Shown here: one piece after another, positions 1-8,929 of the stretch
Layout: each line of letters opens with the position of its first letter
Position numbering within the stretch: position 1 is the stretch's first letter
Assembly: GCA_963706785.1 (NCBI GenBank)
Contig: CAVPNJ010000010.1
Location: 1 to 64,000 of the forward strand
Direction: 5' to 3'
From: Pollutimonas sp963706785
Lineage (GTDB): Bacteria; Pseudomonadota; Gammaproteobacteria; Burkholderiales; Burkholderiaceae_B
Length of the DNA: 64,000 nucleotides
The notes under the pieces: model-generated
Database searches by the model: none
Told to the model about the DNA's origin: nothing
The model's input: the letters and a program-made list of their open reading frames with translations, nothing else
Program-made: the position numbers and the translations under genes

Positions 1-121
1 TTTCCTGCGCAACCTACGGCAACGGTACTGCTCACCGGCCTGCCGACAGGCTGCGTGGCGAGCCCGCCACCCCACCCCGGCCGCCTCGGTCGCTGCCCTG
101 CCGATCCGCCGCCCGCGCCGC

Positions 122-275
122 GACACCACCGTCTACGCCTGCGCCGAGTGCGAGCAGCGCTACCTCGGCCAGCAGTGGTGCCCGGACTGCCAACGACCCT
201 GCCGCCGGGGTCGACATCGGCGGCAGGTGCCCGCATTGCGACGAACCCGTCGCGGTCACCGACTTGCTCCCCTGA
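122..275 (+). pseudogene. zinc-ribbon-like protein remnant
   Basis: Read with one frameshift near base 207, this stretch gives three CxxC pairs: CAEC, CPDC and CPHC, followed by DEPVAVTDLLP and a stop at 273-275. The paired cysteines suggest a small zinc-ribbon protein. I do not recognise the family and cannot place its start; the upstream 120 bases give no clear initiation site. The base composition is very GC-rich and matches the MFS gene that follows, not the rest of the window. Function unknown; the coding call rests only on the cysteine spacing. Confidence 0.35.
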
Positions 276-857
276 CCCAGACCTCACCACCACCCGAGCC
301 GACCGCCCCGTCGAGGACCGGTGACGACACGGTGACCACCGGACCCGCCTCAGCCGACCCGCGGAAGAAACTCGATCTTGAAATGCCCCTTGACAACACA
401 TAGAAGCGTCAAGCTTAAGGGTCAGTCTCAGTGCGTCGTCGACAGCCCGGAACGGATGGCCCTTCGGGCAGCACAAACTTGCGGTCCGTGGGTGTCATCA
501 GACCGCTTGACCCGCGCCTGTCGGTGATCGCCCTGTGGTCTCTCTCCGAGACGAGGTGTCTGCGTCACCCACCGCCAATCACGGGTTGTCCTGCGTACGT
601 GCTGGTCACGTGCCTTCTGAGGGCGCCCTATGGTCCGTCGGGACGAGGCTCTGCGCCCTGATCCGGCACGCGCTCAAGGATGGCGCGCTGCGGCGGCAAC
701 GACAACATCTTGTCGATCGGAGTTTCGTAAGCGCCTAGGGCGCCGAGGTTGACTCTCTCGAGAGTGGTCGTAACGTCATCCGGGTCGGCAGAGTGGCTGA
801 TGCAGGGCGGCTCCAGTCGACGTCCACGGTTGGGTTCGATCAGATGCGGAGCCTCCG
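276..857. other. intergenic region, no gene recognised
   Basis: About 580 bases between the zinc-ribbon remnant and the MFS gene. A short inverted repeat (CTTGAC at 389-394 and GTCAAG at 408-413) lies just downstream of the remnant and could be the edge of a mobile element or a weak hairpin. The short open frames here have no recognisable product. I see no convincing promoter. Confidence 0.4.
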
Positions 858-2204
858 ATGAGTACGGACACCCCAACGTCACCCTCACCGTCGTTGGCGC
901 GGTCACAGCGCCGCCGCGCGGTGCTCGCCAGCACGGTCGGGACGACGATCGAGTGGTACGACTTCTTCCTCTACGGGACCGCGGCGGCCCTGGTGTTCCC
1001 GCACATCTTCTTCCCAGGGCAGACCCCCTACGCCGGCGTGATCGCCTCATTCGGCACCCAGTTCGTGGGCTTCGCAGCTCGGCCGATCGGGGCCGCGATC
1101 TTCGGGCACTACGGCGATCGTATCGGCCGCAAGGCCACCCTCATCACGACGTTGTTGCTGATGGGCATCGGCAGCACGCTCATCGGGGTGCTCCCCGGTT
1201 ATGCCGCCATCGGCATCGCCGCGCCGATCCTGCTGACCGTGCTGCGGCTCGTGCAGGGCGTCGCGGTCGGCGGCGAGTGGGGTGGGTCGGTGCTCATGTC
1301 GATGGAATGGGGCTCCAAGAAGCGGCGGGGGCTCATGGCGAGCTGGCCCCAGCTCGGTGTCCCGATCGGTCTGTTGCTGTCCACCGCGATGGTCCAGCTG
1401 ATGTCGGCGACCACCGGACCGGACTTCGAGACCTGGGGCTGGCGGGTGCCGTTCCTGGCCAGCATCGTGCTGGTCGGGATCGGGCTCTACGTACGGTTGC
1501 GGGTGCTGGAAAGCCCGGCCTTCGCCGAGGTGAAGCAGGCCCAGGCGGTGCGGAAGCTCCCGGTCATCGACGCGTTCCGCCACCAGTGGCGGGAGATCCT
1601 CACCTCCGCCTTCGTCCGGATGTCCGAGCAGGCGCCGTTCTACCTGTTCATCACGTTCGTACTGGCCTACGGCACCACACAGCTGAAGCTGGGCCGCACC
1701 GGGCTGCTCACCGACACCCTCATCGCCGCGGCCATCGGGTTGATCAGCGTGCCGCTGTTCGGCTACATCTCCGACCGGATCGGACGAAGGCTGATGTACG
1801 GCATCGGGATCGTCTGCACCGGACTGTTCGCCTTCCCCTACTTCGGGTTGCTCAACACGCGGATGGCCGGACTGGTGCTGCTCGCGATCGTGGTGTCACT
1901 GATCTTCCACGACATGCAGTACGGCCCGCAGGCCGCGTTGATCGCCGAGAGCTTCGGCACCAACATCCGCTACAGCGGAGCCGGATTGGGCTATCAGTTC
2001 GCCTCCGTCATCGCAGGCGGACCGGCTCCGCTGATCGCCGCGGCCATCCTGCAGGGCACCGGATCCAGCACCTGGATCAGCATCTACATCATCGGCTGCT
2101 GTGTGGTCTCGATGATCGCGCTGCTGCTCATGCCGCGCCGTGACCCGACCTACGAAGCGCCCAGCGTCGCAGCGCCCGCGGCAGCAGGCAGCACAACGGG
2201 ATGA
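858..2204 (+). CDS. MFS transporter, metabolite:H+ symporter (MHS) family
   Basis: A 448-residue inner-membrane secondary transporter of the MHS branch of the major facilitator superfamily (relatives: ShiA, ProP, KgtP, YhjE), which imports small organic acids or osmolytes with protons. The family signature EWYDFFLYG lies at about residue 32. The two cytoplasmic-loop motifs are present: DRIGRKA after TM2 and DRIGRRL after TM8, and the length is typical. The start ATG precedes a polar tail typical of actinobacterial members. Substrate cannot be read from sequence. The gene is intact but very GC-rich, unlike everything after base 3705, and no linked metabolic gene indicates its substrate. Confidence 0.9.
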   Translation: MSTDTPTSPSPSLARSQRRRAVLASTVGTTIEWYDFFLYGTAAALVFPHIFFPGQTPYAGVIASFGTQFVGFAARPIGAAIFGHYGDRIGRKATLITTLLLMGIGSTLIGVLPGYAAIGIAAPILLTVLRLVQGVAVGGEWGGSVLMSMEWGSKKRRGLMASWPQLGVPIGLLLSTAMVQLMSATTGPDFETWGWRVPFLASIVLVGIGLYVRLRVLESPAFAEVKQAQAVRKLPVIDAFRHQWREILTSAFVRMSEQAPFYLFITFVLAYGTTQLKLGRTGLLTDTLIAAAIGLISVPLFGYISDRIGRRLMYGIGIVCTGLFAFPYFGLLNTRMAGLVLLAIVVSLIFHDMQYGPQAALIAESFGTNIRYSGAGLGYQFASVIAGGPAPLIAAAILQGTGSSTWISIYIIGCCVVSMIALLLMPRRDPTYEAPSVAAPAAAGSTTG

Positions 2205-2399
2205 GGACGCTCGCCGCATCCCGCACCACCCGCGCTGATGTCTCGGTAGGAGACCAGCACGCAGGCCAAGCAGTTGGTGCGCGGGTAGCGCTTTGACGAG
2301 GATCCCGATCGGACTCGACGGGGGCATCGCCTGTAGGCGGTGCTGGTCGGCGACCATTGGCGGACACCATGGACTGCGATATCGGGCCTTGCCCCCGGA
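2205..2399. other. spacer between MFS gene and IS3-type element
   Basis: No gene is seen in these roughly 200 bases. The composition is GC-rich as in the MFS gene. No clear terminator was identified. Confidence 0.4.
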
Positions 2400-2420
2400 T
2401 AGTGGACACGGGGTGGTCGA

Positions 2421-3316
2421 TTAGGCGACGAGCTGCAGCGTAGCGGCGTGTTGCTGCTCGTAGACGATCGGGGCCTGCTGGCCGCAGTAGGAGTGACGAC
2501 GGCGGGTGTTGTAGCGGTTCACCCAGCCGAACACCGCCCGCCGACACGTGGCTTGGTCGGGCCAGGCATGCGCGCCCTGCAGCGTCTCGCGCTTGAGCGA
2601 GGCGTTGAACGACTCCGCGAGCGCGTTGTCCGCGCTGGTACCGACCGCGCCCATCGACTGGGTCACCCCGAGCCTGGCGCAGAGCGGCGAAGGCCTTCGC
2701 GCTGTACTGCGCGCCATGGTCGGAGTGGAAGATCGCCCCGGCCAGCGATCCCCGCGTGCCGTGGGCTGCAGTGAGCGCGTCGGTGACCAGGTCGGTGCGC
2801 ATGTGCTCGGCGATCGCCCAGCCCGCCAGCCGGCGGGAGAAGCAGTCGATCACCGTGGCCAGGTACAGGTTCGAGCCGTCGGCGATCGGCAGATACGTGA
2901 TGTCGCCGACGTAGCGCTGGTTCGGCGCGGTGCGCGGTGAAGTCCCGGCGCAGCAGGTCGGGCACCTTCTGGTCGGCGGGCTCGGGGATCGTGGTGCGGA
3001 CCCGGCGGCGCAGCCGCAGCCCGGCGATGGCGTGGGCGCGCATCACCCGGGCGACCCGCTTGCGGTTGACCCGCCGGTCAGGCGGCGCGCCGTCGTTGAG
3101 CTCGGCGGTGATCCGCGGCGCCCCCTGGGTGCGGTCTGCCTCGTGGATCGTGCGGATCCGGTCGGCCAGCTGCGCATCCGCCGCCGCGCGGGCAGCGCGG
3201 GTCGGGGCGGCGTCCAGCCAGGCGTAGAACGAGGACCGGGCGACCTCGACGATCTCGCACAGCCGCTTCACCTCGAAGGCGTGCCGGTGATCAGCGACGA
3301 ACTGGAAACGGCTCAC
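2421..3316 (-). pseudogene. IS3-family transposase orfB (DDE integrase), frameshifted
   Basis: Catalytic subunit of an IS3-type transposase. Pieces in three frames assemble into one protein. The first carries the HTH_21-like region (RFQFVADHRHAFEVKRLCE) and the RVARVMRAHAIAGL helix. The second holds the first catalytic Asp region (ATVIDCFSRRLAGWA) and HSDHGAQY. The third has SADNALAESFNASLKRE, with the catalytic Glu, and the usual C-terminal NRYNTRRRHSYCGQ. Frame breaks lie near 2935 and 2690. The GTG at 3316 overlaps the orfA stop as expected for the family. As read, the gene cannot give active transposase. Confidence 0.8.
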
Positions 3317-3702
3317 CAGTGCGTCTCCCCGGCGAAATACTTGGCCGCCTGGCGCAGGATGTCCCGCTCGGTGGCCAGCTTGGTCTGCTCGCGAGCTCGA
3401 CGTTCTCGGTCTCCAACGCCGCCACCCGCGCCCGCAACGCGGCCAGCTCGGCGGCCGCCGACCCCGGCCGCCCCGCTCGGCGTCCCCGGCGTCGCGGCGG
3501 GCGCAGACGGGCGCAGACAAGGCGCAGACGACGGGGTCGACGGGTCCGGGTCCAGCGCGTGCACCCACACCTGCAGCGTGCCTCGCGAGATACCCAAGTC
3601 CGCTGCGATCCCTCGCAGCGTCGCGCCTGGAGTCGACCGGTACAGGTCGACAGCCTGGCGCCGGAACTCCTGCGTGTAGTTCGTACCGGCACGCACCGGC
3701 AC
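3312..3702 (-). pseudogene. IS3-family transposase orfA (HTH subunit), frameshifted
   Basis: DNA-binding subunit of the same IS3 element. The N-terminus reads TNYTQEFRRQAVDLYRSTPG followed by an HTH (LRGIAADLGISRGTLQVWV). The C-terminus, TKLATERDILRQAAKYFAG, is the classic leucine-zipper end of IS3 OrfA. Between them the frame is disrupted twice (about 3465 and 3395): the zipper segment ELAALRARVAALETENVEL appears in another frame. The only available start is GTG at 3702 or 3696, directly at the junction with the piuC fragment, so the natural leader is missing. Confidence 0.7.
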
Positions 3703-3705
3703 CAA

Positions 3706-3871
3706 GTTGCCTGGAGACCGGTTGCTCCACGGGCAATTGCAGATTGTGCTTGGCCTTGACAGCGACATGCCCTGCCGTTGCACGTCCATCTATCCATTCC
3801 GCTTGTTCCAGCGCCTGCCGACATTGCCGGACCTGATCCGCATTAAGCACATCGGCGATTTTCAGCATCAT
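3706..3871 (-). pseudogene. piuC: PKHD-type hydroxylase PiuC, N-terminal fragment
   Basis: The first 55 residues (MMLKIADVLNADQVRQCRQA, then WIDGRATAGHVAVKAKHNLQLP) match the conserved start of PiuC/YbiX Fe(II)/2-oxoglutarate dioxygenases, normally about 226 residues. The family is commonly encoded beside Fiu/PiuA-type catecholate siderophore receptors and is thought to aid iron-siderophore use. That is its position here, directly downstream of the TonB receptor and on the same strand. The reading is cut at about 3705 by GC-rich IS3 sequence, removing the iron-binding HxD...H core. No remainder of the gene is found elsewhere in the window. Confidence 0.8.
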
Positions 3872-4014
3872 AAGAAACCTCTTTGTGAAACAGGAAAAAC
3901 CGCTACGAAGAGCGGTTTAGCCGACGAACTTTGCTATCCGCCATCGTAGCCGTTCCCATTGACGCGGCAACGTTTTCTTGACCGGATAGTGCTGCTCAAG
4001 CAAAAGCCGGCGGG

Positions 4015-6300
4015 TTAAAAGCGGGCTTCAGCGTTAAGAATTAACGTACGACCGGCTCCGGGAACGCCGTACAGCTGGAAACCATCCGAGCTGGAGGTAC
4101 CGCGCGATATGTAGAACTTGTCGAAAATATTATTCACATTCAAGCGCAGGCTTAGATTTTTATTAACGTTGTAGCCCACCGCCGCATTAAATAGCCAGAA
4201 GCTTGGCATATAAACGTCGGCAGTATGACCGCCTGCACCCGACACCGTATTGCCGGCCACAAAGCGCCGCTTGCCGATGTATTGAGCCCCCACGCCCGCG
4301 TCCCATTGCTGATTGAAGGTGTAGTTGGTCCATGTATTGAAGGTGAGGTTAGGAACGTTCTTCATTTTTCCTCCTTCTTGCCACGGTTCTTCCGAGTTCT
4401 CCAGAACCTTGCTGTCCATTACCGTAAAGCCGCCATACATAGAAAGTTTGGGGGTAATATTTCCCGCCAGTCCCATTTCGAATCCGCGGACGCGCTCTTT
4501 TGCGCTAGTCTGCGTGACAACATTAAATTCATCGGTGTCGGTGGGATTGCTGCGTTCTATCTGGAATATCGCGCCGGTCAGCGAAAGCTTCTCATCCAGC
4601 AGGTTCCATTTACTTCCCAATTCCCACGTCTTTGCTTTGCCTGGAGAATAGTCTGCAGTAGTGCTGCCACCACCGCTGCGCGAGGCGGCAGCGGCTGCCG
4701 AAGGTTGGGATGCCTGGCTGTAAGAGAGATAAATACTGCCAAAGTCGACCGGTTTGTAGACCACGCCGAGCCGTCCGCTCCAGATGCCCTCGCTTTGCTC
4801 GTCGGCTAAACGAGATCCATTGGCACCGTACCATTTGACCTTGTAATTGTCATAGCGCAAGCCAGCGGCAATTTCCCAATTCTTGTTCAAACTAATTTGA
4901 TCATAGGCATAAAGCCCCACGTTGGTGACCTTCGCACCGCTTTCGTCTGTGCTGCTTGTGGGTGCCCATCTGCCCCGATAATTCGTATCGGGGTTGCGCA
5001 CGTCAATAACTCGCTTTCCGGTAAAGCTTGGCAAACTGCGACTGAAGGGGTCCTTGCGGTAACTCTCTTCGTAAAACTCTACGCCCGTCACCATCTGGTG
5101 CCGGACACTGCCCGTATTAAAATCCAGATTCAGGTCGGTCTGGTTGGCGACGATCGTGCCTTTATACGAATTAGCGTTATTAAGCCGCGGGGCCGCTAAA
5201 AAGCCGCTAGGGTAGGTTTCGCTTCCCGTGGCGTTATAGCCCCAGTAATTGCTGTTCCCAGTGGTTACTATCGCGCCTGGCTGAGAGTTGGCGGGTACAT
5301 TCAGCAGGCGTCCACCCGTTGTCAGATAAGTGAAACGCTTGGTTTCAGACCATCTTGTCTGATTCCGAATCGACGTCTTGCTATTGAAGTCGTGCTCGAT
5401 ACGCAAGGTCGCACTGTTGCTTTCCGTTTCCTCGATGTCGGCGTTATCCAGACCACCCCAAAAATCTTTGTTGATGAATTTCATGCGTTTACCGTTACGA
5501 TTCAACGGCAAGCCGAAGTCCGGTGTGTTCTTGTCTTTCTGATAGAAGTACGACGCTGTGATCCGAGTAGGCGTGCCCAGTCCCCACGAAAAAGAAGGCG
5601 CAATACCCCAGCGGTCCATTTTGGTCGGTCCGCGGCCGGAGACATCGTTTTCGTGGTACATGGCGTTCAGGCGGAAGGCCGACGTTTCGCCGATTTGATG
5701 ATTCAGGTCGGCAGTGGTTCGCCGGTAACTGTCGGTTCCGATGCCAACGTTAAAGTCGTAGAACTGATCGAGTTTAGGTGTTTTGCTGACAAGGTTTACC
5801 GAACCACCAATGGAAGCTACGCCCGATTCTATAGAGCCCGTGCCTTTAAAGACCTCGACTTGTTCAATGTTAAACATGTCGTTGCGGCTCGTCAGGGCGC
5901 TGTCGCGTACGCCGTCGACGGTTACACTTTGCTCGGCGGAGAAGCCGCGAATGGTAAACATATCGCCCCATCCGGCGTTACCCTCGCCAGACGAAAAAGT
6001 GATGCCGGGCACATTGCTAAGTACGTCCTGCAAACTTTGCGCGCTTTGTTGTTTTAGTACCTCCGAGGGGACAATATTGATAGTTTGCGGGGTGTCGAGC
6101 AACGGCGCCTTGAACTTTACCGATTGGACGGCTTGCGGCTTGAAGACGGGTGCGGAGCCCTGAACCTTGACGGGAGTCAGTTGCGACACGCCTGCCTCTT
6201 GTGCATTCGCAAAAGACGGCACTGCCAACGCACTGCAAATCGCCATATAAAAAAGACTGGGGCGTTGGGCGGGGCGGTCGTTCGGGTAATCGGACATCAA
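4015..6300 (-). CDS. TonB-dependent siderophore receptor, Fiu/PiuA type
   Basis: A 761-residue outer-membrane receptor that imports ferric siderophores (probably catecholates) using TonB energy. It has a signal peptide ending near PSFANA, a possible TonB box around LTPVKVQG, and a plug domain at about residues 65-175 (DTPQTINIVPSEVLKQQSAQ, then TIRGFSAEQSVTVDGVRD). A 22-strand barrel region follows and ends in the canonical terminal Phe (NAEARF). Length is normal for the family. The adjacent piuC remnant supports a role in catecholate iron uptake, as does the Fur-like site upstream. The exact siderophore cannot be told. Confidence 0.9.
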   Translation of the reverse strand: MMSDYPNDRPAQRPSLFYMAICSALAVPSFANAQEAGVSQLTPVKVQGSAPVFKPQAVQSVKFKAPLLDTPQTINIVPSEVLKQQSAQSLQDVLSNVPGITFSSGEGNAGWGDMFTIRGFSAEQSVTVDGVRDSALTSRNDMFNIEQVEVFKGTGSIESGVASIGGSVNLVSKTPKLDQFYDFNVGIGTDSYRRTTADLNHQIGETSAFRLNAMYHENDVSGRGPTKMDRWGIAPSFSWGLGTPTRITASYFYQKDKNTPDFGLPLNRNGKRMKFINKDFWGGLDNADIEETESNSATLRIEHDFNSKTSIRNQTRWSETKRFTYLTTGGRLLNVPANSQPGAIVTTGNSNYWGYNATGSETYPSGFLAAPRLNNANSYKGTIVANQTDLNLDFNTGSVRHQMVTGVEFYEESYRKDPFSRSLPSFTGKRVIDVRNPDTNYRGRWAPTSSTDESGAKVTNVGLYAYDQISLNKNWEIAAGLRYDNYKVKWYGANGSRLADEQSEGIWSGRLGVVYKPVDFGSIYLSYSQASQPSAAAAASRSGGGSTTADYSPGKAKTWELGSKWNLLDEKLSLTGAIFQIERSNPTDTDEFNVVTQTSAKERVRGFEMGLAGNITPKLSMYGGFTVMDSKVLENSEEPWQEGGKMKNVPNLTFNTWTNYTFNQQWDAGVGAQYIGKRRFVAGNTVSGAGGHTADVYMPSFWLFNAAVGYNVNKNLSLRLNVNNIFDKFYISRGTSSSDGFQLYGVPGAGRTLILNAEARF

Positions 6301-6457
6301 ACTTCTCCATGCTTACATAAAGTTAATTCAAGCGAAAACGATGTCGTGGCCCGAAGGCTCGACTGGGCGCTGCTGGAGCGCGGCATTTTCACGGGAATAT
6401 ATTTGGCAGGCTGTACCGGGCAAGCCGTACAACCCAGTGGATTGCTAACGCGAAAGC

Positions 6458-6478
6458 AAATGATACCTATTCTTATTT
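6458..6478 (-). promoter_or_regulatory. Fur-box-like operator upstream of the TonB receptor
   Basis: AATGATACCTATTCTTATTT on the plus strand resembles the 19-bp Fur consensus (GATAATGATAATCATTATC and its 6-1-6 form), with AATGATA and ATTCTTATT preserved. It lies about 155 bases upstream of the receptor start, in an AT-richer stretch within the promoter region. Iron-dependent repression by Fur is the expected regulation of Fiu/PiuA receptors. The site was judged by eye, not scored with a matrix. Confidence 0.55.
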
Positions 6479-6592
6479 GGAATTTCAGTCATATGTCAGA
6501 GTAATTCGCGTTATGTATTTGAAATGTTGCGCATGCACCACGGTTTATGCGCTGTGAATGCGCAAAATCCCGCGTCTATCTTGTCGCGCTTT

Positions 6593-6820
6593 TTAGGTTT
6601 CTTCCGGTCGGCGCTTTCGTAAAGGCGCAAGTAGTGGTGACAGTCCGTTATGGTCAATTTCTTGCATCAACATCAGCAAGCGGCCAATTTCTCCGTCAGG
6701 AAAGCCTTTGCGTGCAAACCAATTCAGGTAGTCGCCGGGAAGGTCGGCGATGATCCGCCCCTTGAATTTACCGTAAGGCATGACTCGCGTTACCAAAAGT
6801 TCGAGGTCGTTGGGGTTCAT
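6593..6820 (-). CDS. DUF3820 family protein
   Basis: A 75-residue protein with the DUF3820 pattern: MPYGKFKGRIIADLPGDYLNWFARKGFP and GRLLMLMQEIDHNGL. The family is annotated as a putative quorum-sensing-regulated virulence factor, but its biochemical role is not established. Its start overlaps the end of the PLP decarboxylase gene by four bases (6817-6820), so the two are probably translationally coupled. It is the last gene of the leftward operon that begins with the TPP riboswitch. Whether it belongs to that function or is only carried along is unclear. Confidence 0.8.
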   Translation of the reverse strand: MNPNDLELLVTRVMPYGKFKGRIIADLPGDYLNWFARKGFPDGEIGRLLMLMQEIDHNGLSPLLAPLRKRRPEET

Positions 6821-8028
6821 GTTTCGCCAAGCGCCTGAAAAATCGAGCGCGTCAGCAAATCAATGTCGACATTAGGATTGGCCGCTACGCATCTGAGCCA
6901 GCGCTCTCCGGCGATCCGTGTAGTTGACACCATATCCGGGGGTAAGCGTCGCAGGGTGGCTTCGAATTGCTGGGGCTTTATGGGCCTCCAGACAACGACT
7001 CCTGTTTGAGGTAAAACTAGAAGTTCCGTACGGACATCATTCGTAAGGAATTCACTTAGCTGATGGGCAAGCGCCATACAGTGATCGATGCGTGCAGCCA
7101 GACCCTGACGACCCCAGGCAAGAAGCATAGCAAGCAAAGGCACCGCCGTTGCACCGTGCGAACCCAGAACTCCTATATTGGGCACGGCCAGGTAGTCGCC
7201 GCCGAAAGTAATAGCTGCCTGCGCCTTCTTCGCATCGCGAAACATAACGAGCGCGGATTCCTTGGGTTGAAAAAACCATTTATGTGCGGAAACCGATACC
7301 GAGTCCGCGCTGTCGATTCCTGCCAGGCGGGATGCGTGCGAACTTAGGCGCAAAGGCCCCGCCCATGCGGCGTCAACATGGGTCCAGGCTGCCTTGCCTG
7401 CAAGGTGCAAAGGGTCTATCGCCCCCGTATTGGTTGTGCCGGCGGTCAGTACTAGCGCCGTCCGGCTTAGATCGTTCGGCAAGGCGTCGGGAACGAGTGC
7501 ACCGTAGGGATCCGATGGGATCACCTTGAAATTCAGGCCGAGAATATGGGCTGCTTTGGCAATAGAAAGATGGGCGCTGTCCGAAGCCACTACGTCTCGC
7601 ACCCCGGCACATTCTCGCGCGGCCCACAGTGCGGTAAGGTTGGCTAGTGTAGAGCCGGGAGTCATGTGGCCACCGTTCATTCCGAAGAACGGCACAAGCC
7701 AATTAACAACGCATTCTTCGATGTCGCGCGCTACGGGCGCCGTGGCCGGGTGCAACAAGTTTTGATTCAGCGACGCATTCCACAGTGTCGCGGCCCATGT
7801 AATCCACGGTGTCGGAGGATCCATGTGGGCGAAGGCAGAGGAATTTCCTAAATGAGTTGCCTTTCCCAGCACGTGAGGCGCAAGGCGATCCAGCAAGGCA
7901 TAAGCATCGGTTCCGGTTTCAGGGAGAGCCTTTGGTAGATTCAATGGCTCTACATCGAGATGGTCTTTCTGAAGTAGGTCCAGCGCCAGAAGCAAGCCCT
8001 TCGGGTCTGCAATAAAGTCTTTGTCCAC
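6817..8028 (-). CDS. PLP-dependent group II decarboxylase family protein
   Basis: A 403-residue member of the pyridoxal-dependent decarboxylase family (PF00282, glutamate/aromatic amino acid/diaminobutyrate decarboxylases). It carries GGHMTPGSTLANLTALWAAR, the PLP-stacking His in SDSAHLSIAKAA, the Asp that binds the pyridine nitrogen in HVDAAWAG, and the Schiff-base Lys in SAHKWFF. It is shorter than most members (about 470-500), mainly at the C-terminus, so substrate assignment by homology is unsafe. It lies third in the TPP-riboswitch operon, 66 bases after the HAD gene, and overlaps the DUF3820 gene. The context suggests action on an amino-acid-like or amine intermediate of a thiamine-related compound; this is inference. 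Confidence 0.85.
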   Translation of the reverse strand: MDKDFIADPKGLLLALDLLQKDHLDVEPLNLPKALPETGTDAYALLDRLAPHVLGKATHLGNSSAFAHMDPPTPWITWAATLWNASLNQNLLHPATAPVARDIEECVVNWLVPFFGMNGGHMTPGSTLANLTALWAARECAGVRDVVASDSAHLSIAKAAHILGLNFKVIPSDPYGALVPDALPNDLSRTALVLTAGTTNTGAIDPLHLAGKAAWTHVDAAWAGPLRLSSHASRLAGIDSADSVSVSAHKWFFQPKESALVMFRDAKKAQAAITFGGDYLAVPNIGVLGSHGATAVPLLAMLLAWGRQGLAARIDHCMALAHQLSEFLTNDVRTELLVLPQTGVVVWRPIKPQQFEATLRRLPPDMVSTTRIAGERWLRCVAANPNVDIDLLTRSIFQALGET

Positions 8029-8093
8029 CTAGCTATCCTTACAGGCGATATGCCGGACTTATTATATCGGTCCGGCACCCCTTTATTTTTGCG

Positions 8094-8801
8094 TTAGCAG
8101 CCCGCTTTATTCGCCAGATCATCGAAGTCCGTCGCAATAATGTCCCATTCCTGGGACGGATATAAATCTTTGGACTGTTCTGCTCCGTGCTCCGTGATTC
8201 GCGGTACGAACGCGGTCGCCAGGCCGCAAAGTCGTGCGGCCTCCAGGTCGTTGTTATGCGCGGCAACCATGCAAATATCGTTTACAGGGATATCAAGCAA
8301 GTCTGCCATTTTTGTGTAGGCCGGTGTAGACGGCTTATAAGCCTGCGTGACTTCAGCGCCCAGAATAAGATCCCACGGTAGGCCCGCACGTTTAGCCATA
8401 TCCAGTAGAAGTGAAATATTGCCGTTCGACGCAGGCGCAATGATATAGCGCGCTTTCAAACGCGTCAGGCCGTCGATCACATCGGGCCAAGGGTCAAGGC
8501 GATGCCATGCATGATTAAGCCGGTTCAGCTCGGTGGCGTCAAAGCCGTTCGGGTCAATACCACAGGCTGTAAGCGCAGCTTCGAGATTTTCGCGGTGCAG
8601 GATATCGAGTTTGGTGAATGGTCGCCTGCCGGCACGGCAGTCTTCCATGGAAGGCTGGTATAAGCGGCGCCAGGCATCGGCAAATTCGTAGGCGTCGCAT
8701 GTCGAAATGCCGTGGCTGGTAAAGAATGATTCCGCTTCCCGGGCTACACCCGTACGCCAATCGACAACGGTTCCAAACACATCGAAACAAAAAGCCTTCA
8801 T
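8094..8801 (-). CDS. HAD superfamily hydrolase, haloacid dehalogenase type II
   Basis: A 235-residue HAD hydrolase of the type II (S)-2-haloacid dehalogenase subfamily. The nucleophilic Asp lies in FCFDVFGTVVDWR at the N-terminus, followed by the cap (LNRLNHAWHRLDPWPDVIDGL), APASNGN (motif II), YKPSTPAYTKMADLL (motif III Lys) and MVAAHNNDLEAARLCGL (motif IV). An ATG at 8834 is possible, but the start at 8801 has a strong GGAGGAAG ribosome-binding site and gives the normal N-terminus. Members act on 2-haloacids or on phosphate esters. Being second in the TPP-riboswitch operon makes a phosphatase or hydrolase role in thiamine-related metabolism worth considering; no direct evidence. Confidence 0.9.
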   Translation of the reverse strand: MKAFCFDVFGTVVDWRTGVAREAESFFTSHGISTCDAYEFADAWRRLYQPSMEDCRAGRRPFTKLDILHRENLEAALTACGIDPNGFDATELNRLNHAWHRLDPWPDVIDGLTRLKARYIIAPASNGNISLLLDMAKRAGLPWDLILGAEVTQAYKPSTPAYTKMADLLDIPVNDICMVAAHNNDLEAARLCGLATAFVPRITEHGAEQSKDLYPSQEWDIIATDFDDLANKAGC

Positions 8802-8929
8802 GCTGTTCTTCCTCCGATTTATACGATTTAGCATCGATCATACCGGGCGTTACAAAAGATTGCCTGCGCCGATTGGCAATGTTGTCGCCAAAGTCGGTGC
8901 AAGCTGGCTGTCCCGTCGAAATCTTTGGA

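Larger units (their letters stand above)
2400..3705 (-). mobile_element. IS3-family insertion sequence, truncated at the orfA end
   Basis: An IS3-type element on the minus strand. The downstream end is visible near 2400, where TAGTGGACACGGGGTGG resembles an IS3 terminal repeat just beyond the transposase stop. Two overlapping reading frames follow in the usual order (orfA, then orfB with the DDE domain). The matching terminal repeat and the leader upstream of orfA are missing: sequence changes abruptly to a betaproteobacterial gene at about 3705, within a few bases of the orfA start. The element is therefore truncated, or the sequence is joined artificially at this point. Confidence 0.8.

Noticed and set aside
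749..2143. 464-codon open frame overlapping the MFS gene in another frame
   Set aside because: Arg/Gly/Pro-rich sequence without domains, covering the true MHS transporter frame that has all family motifs.
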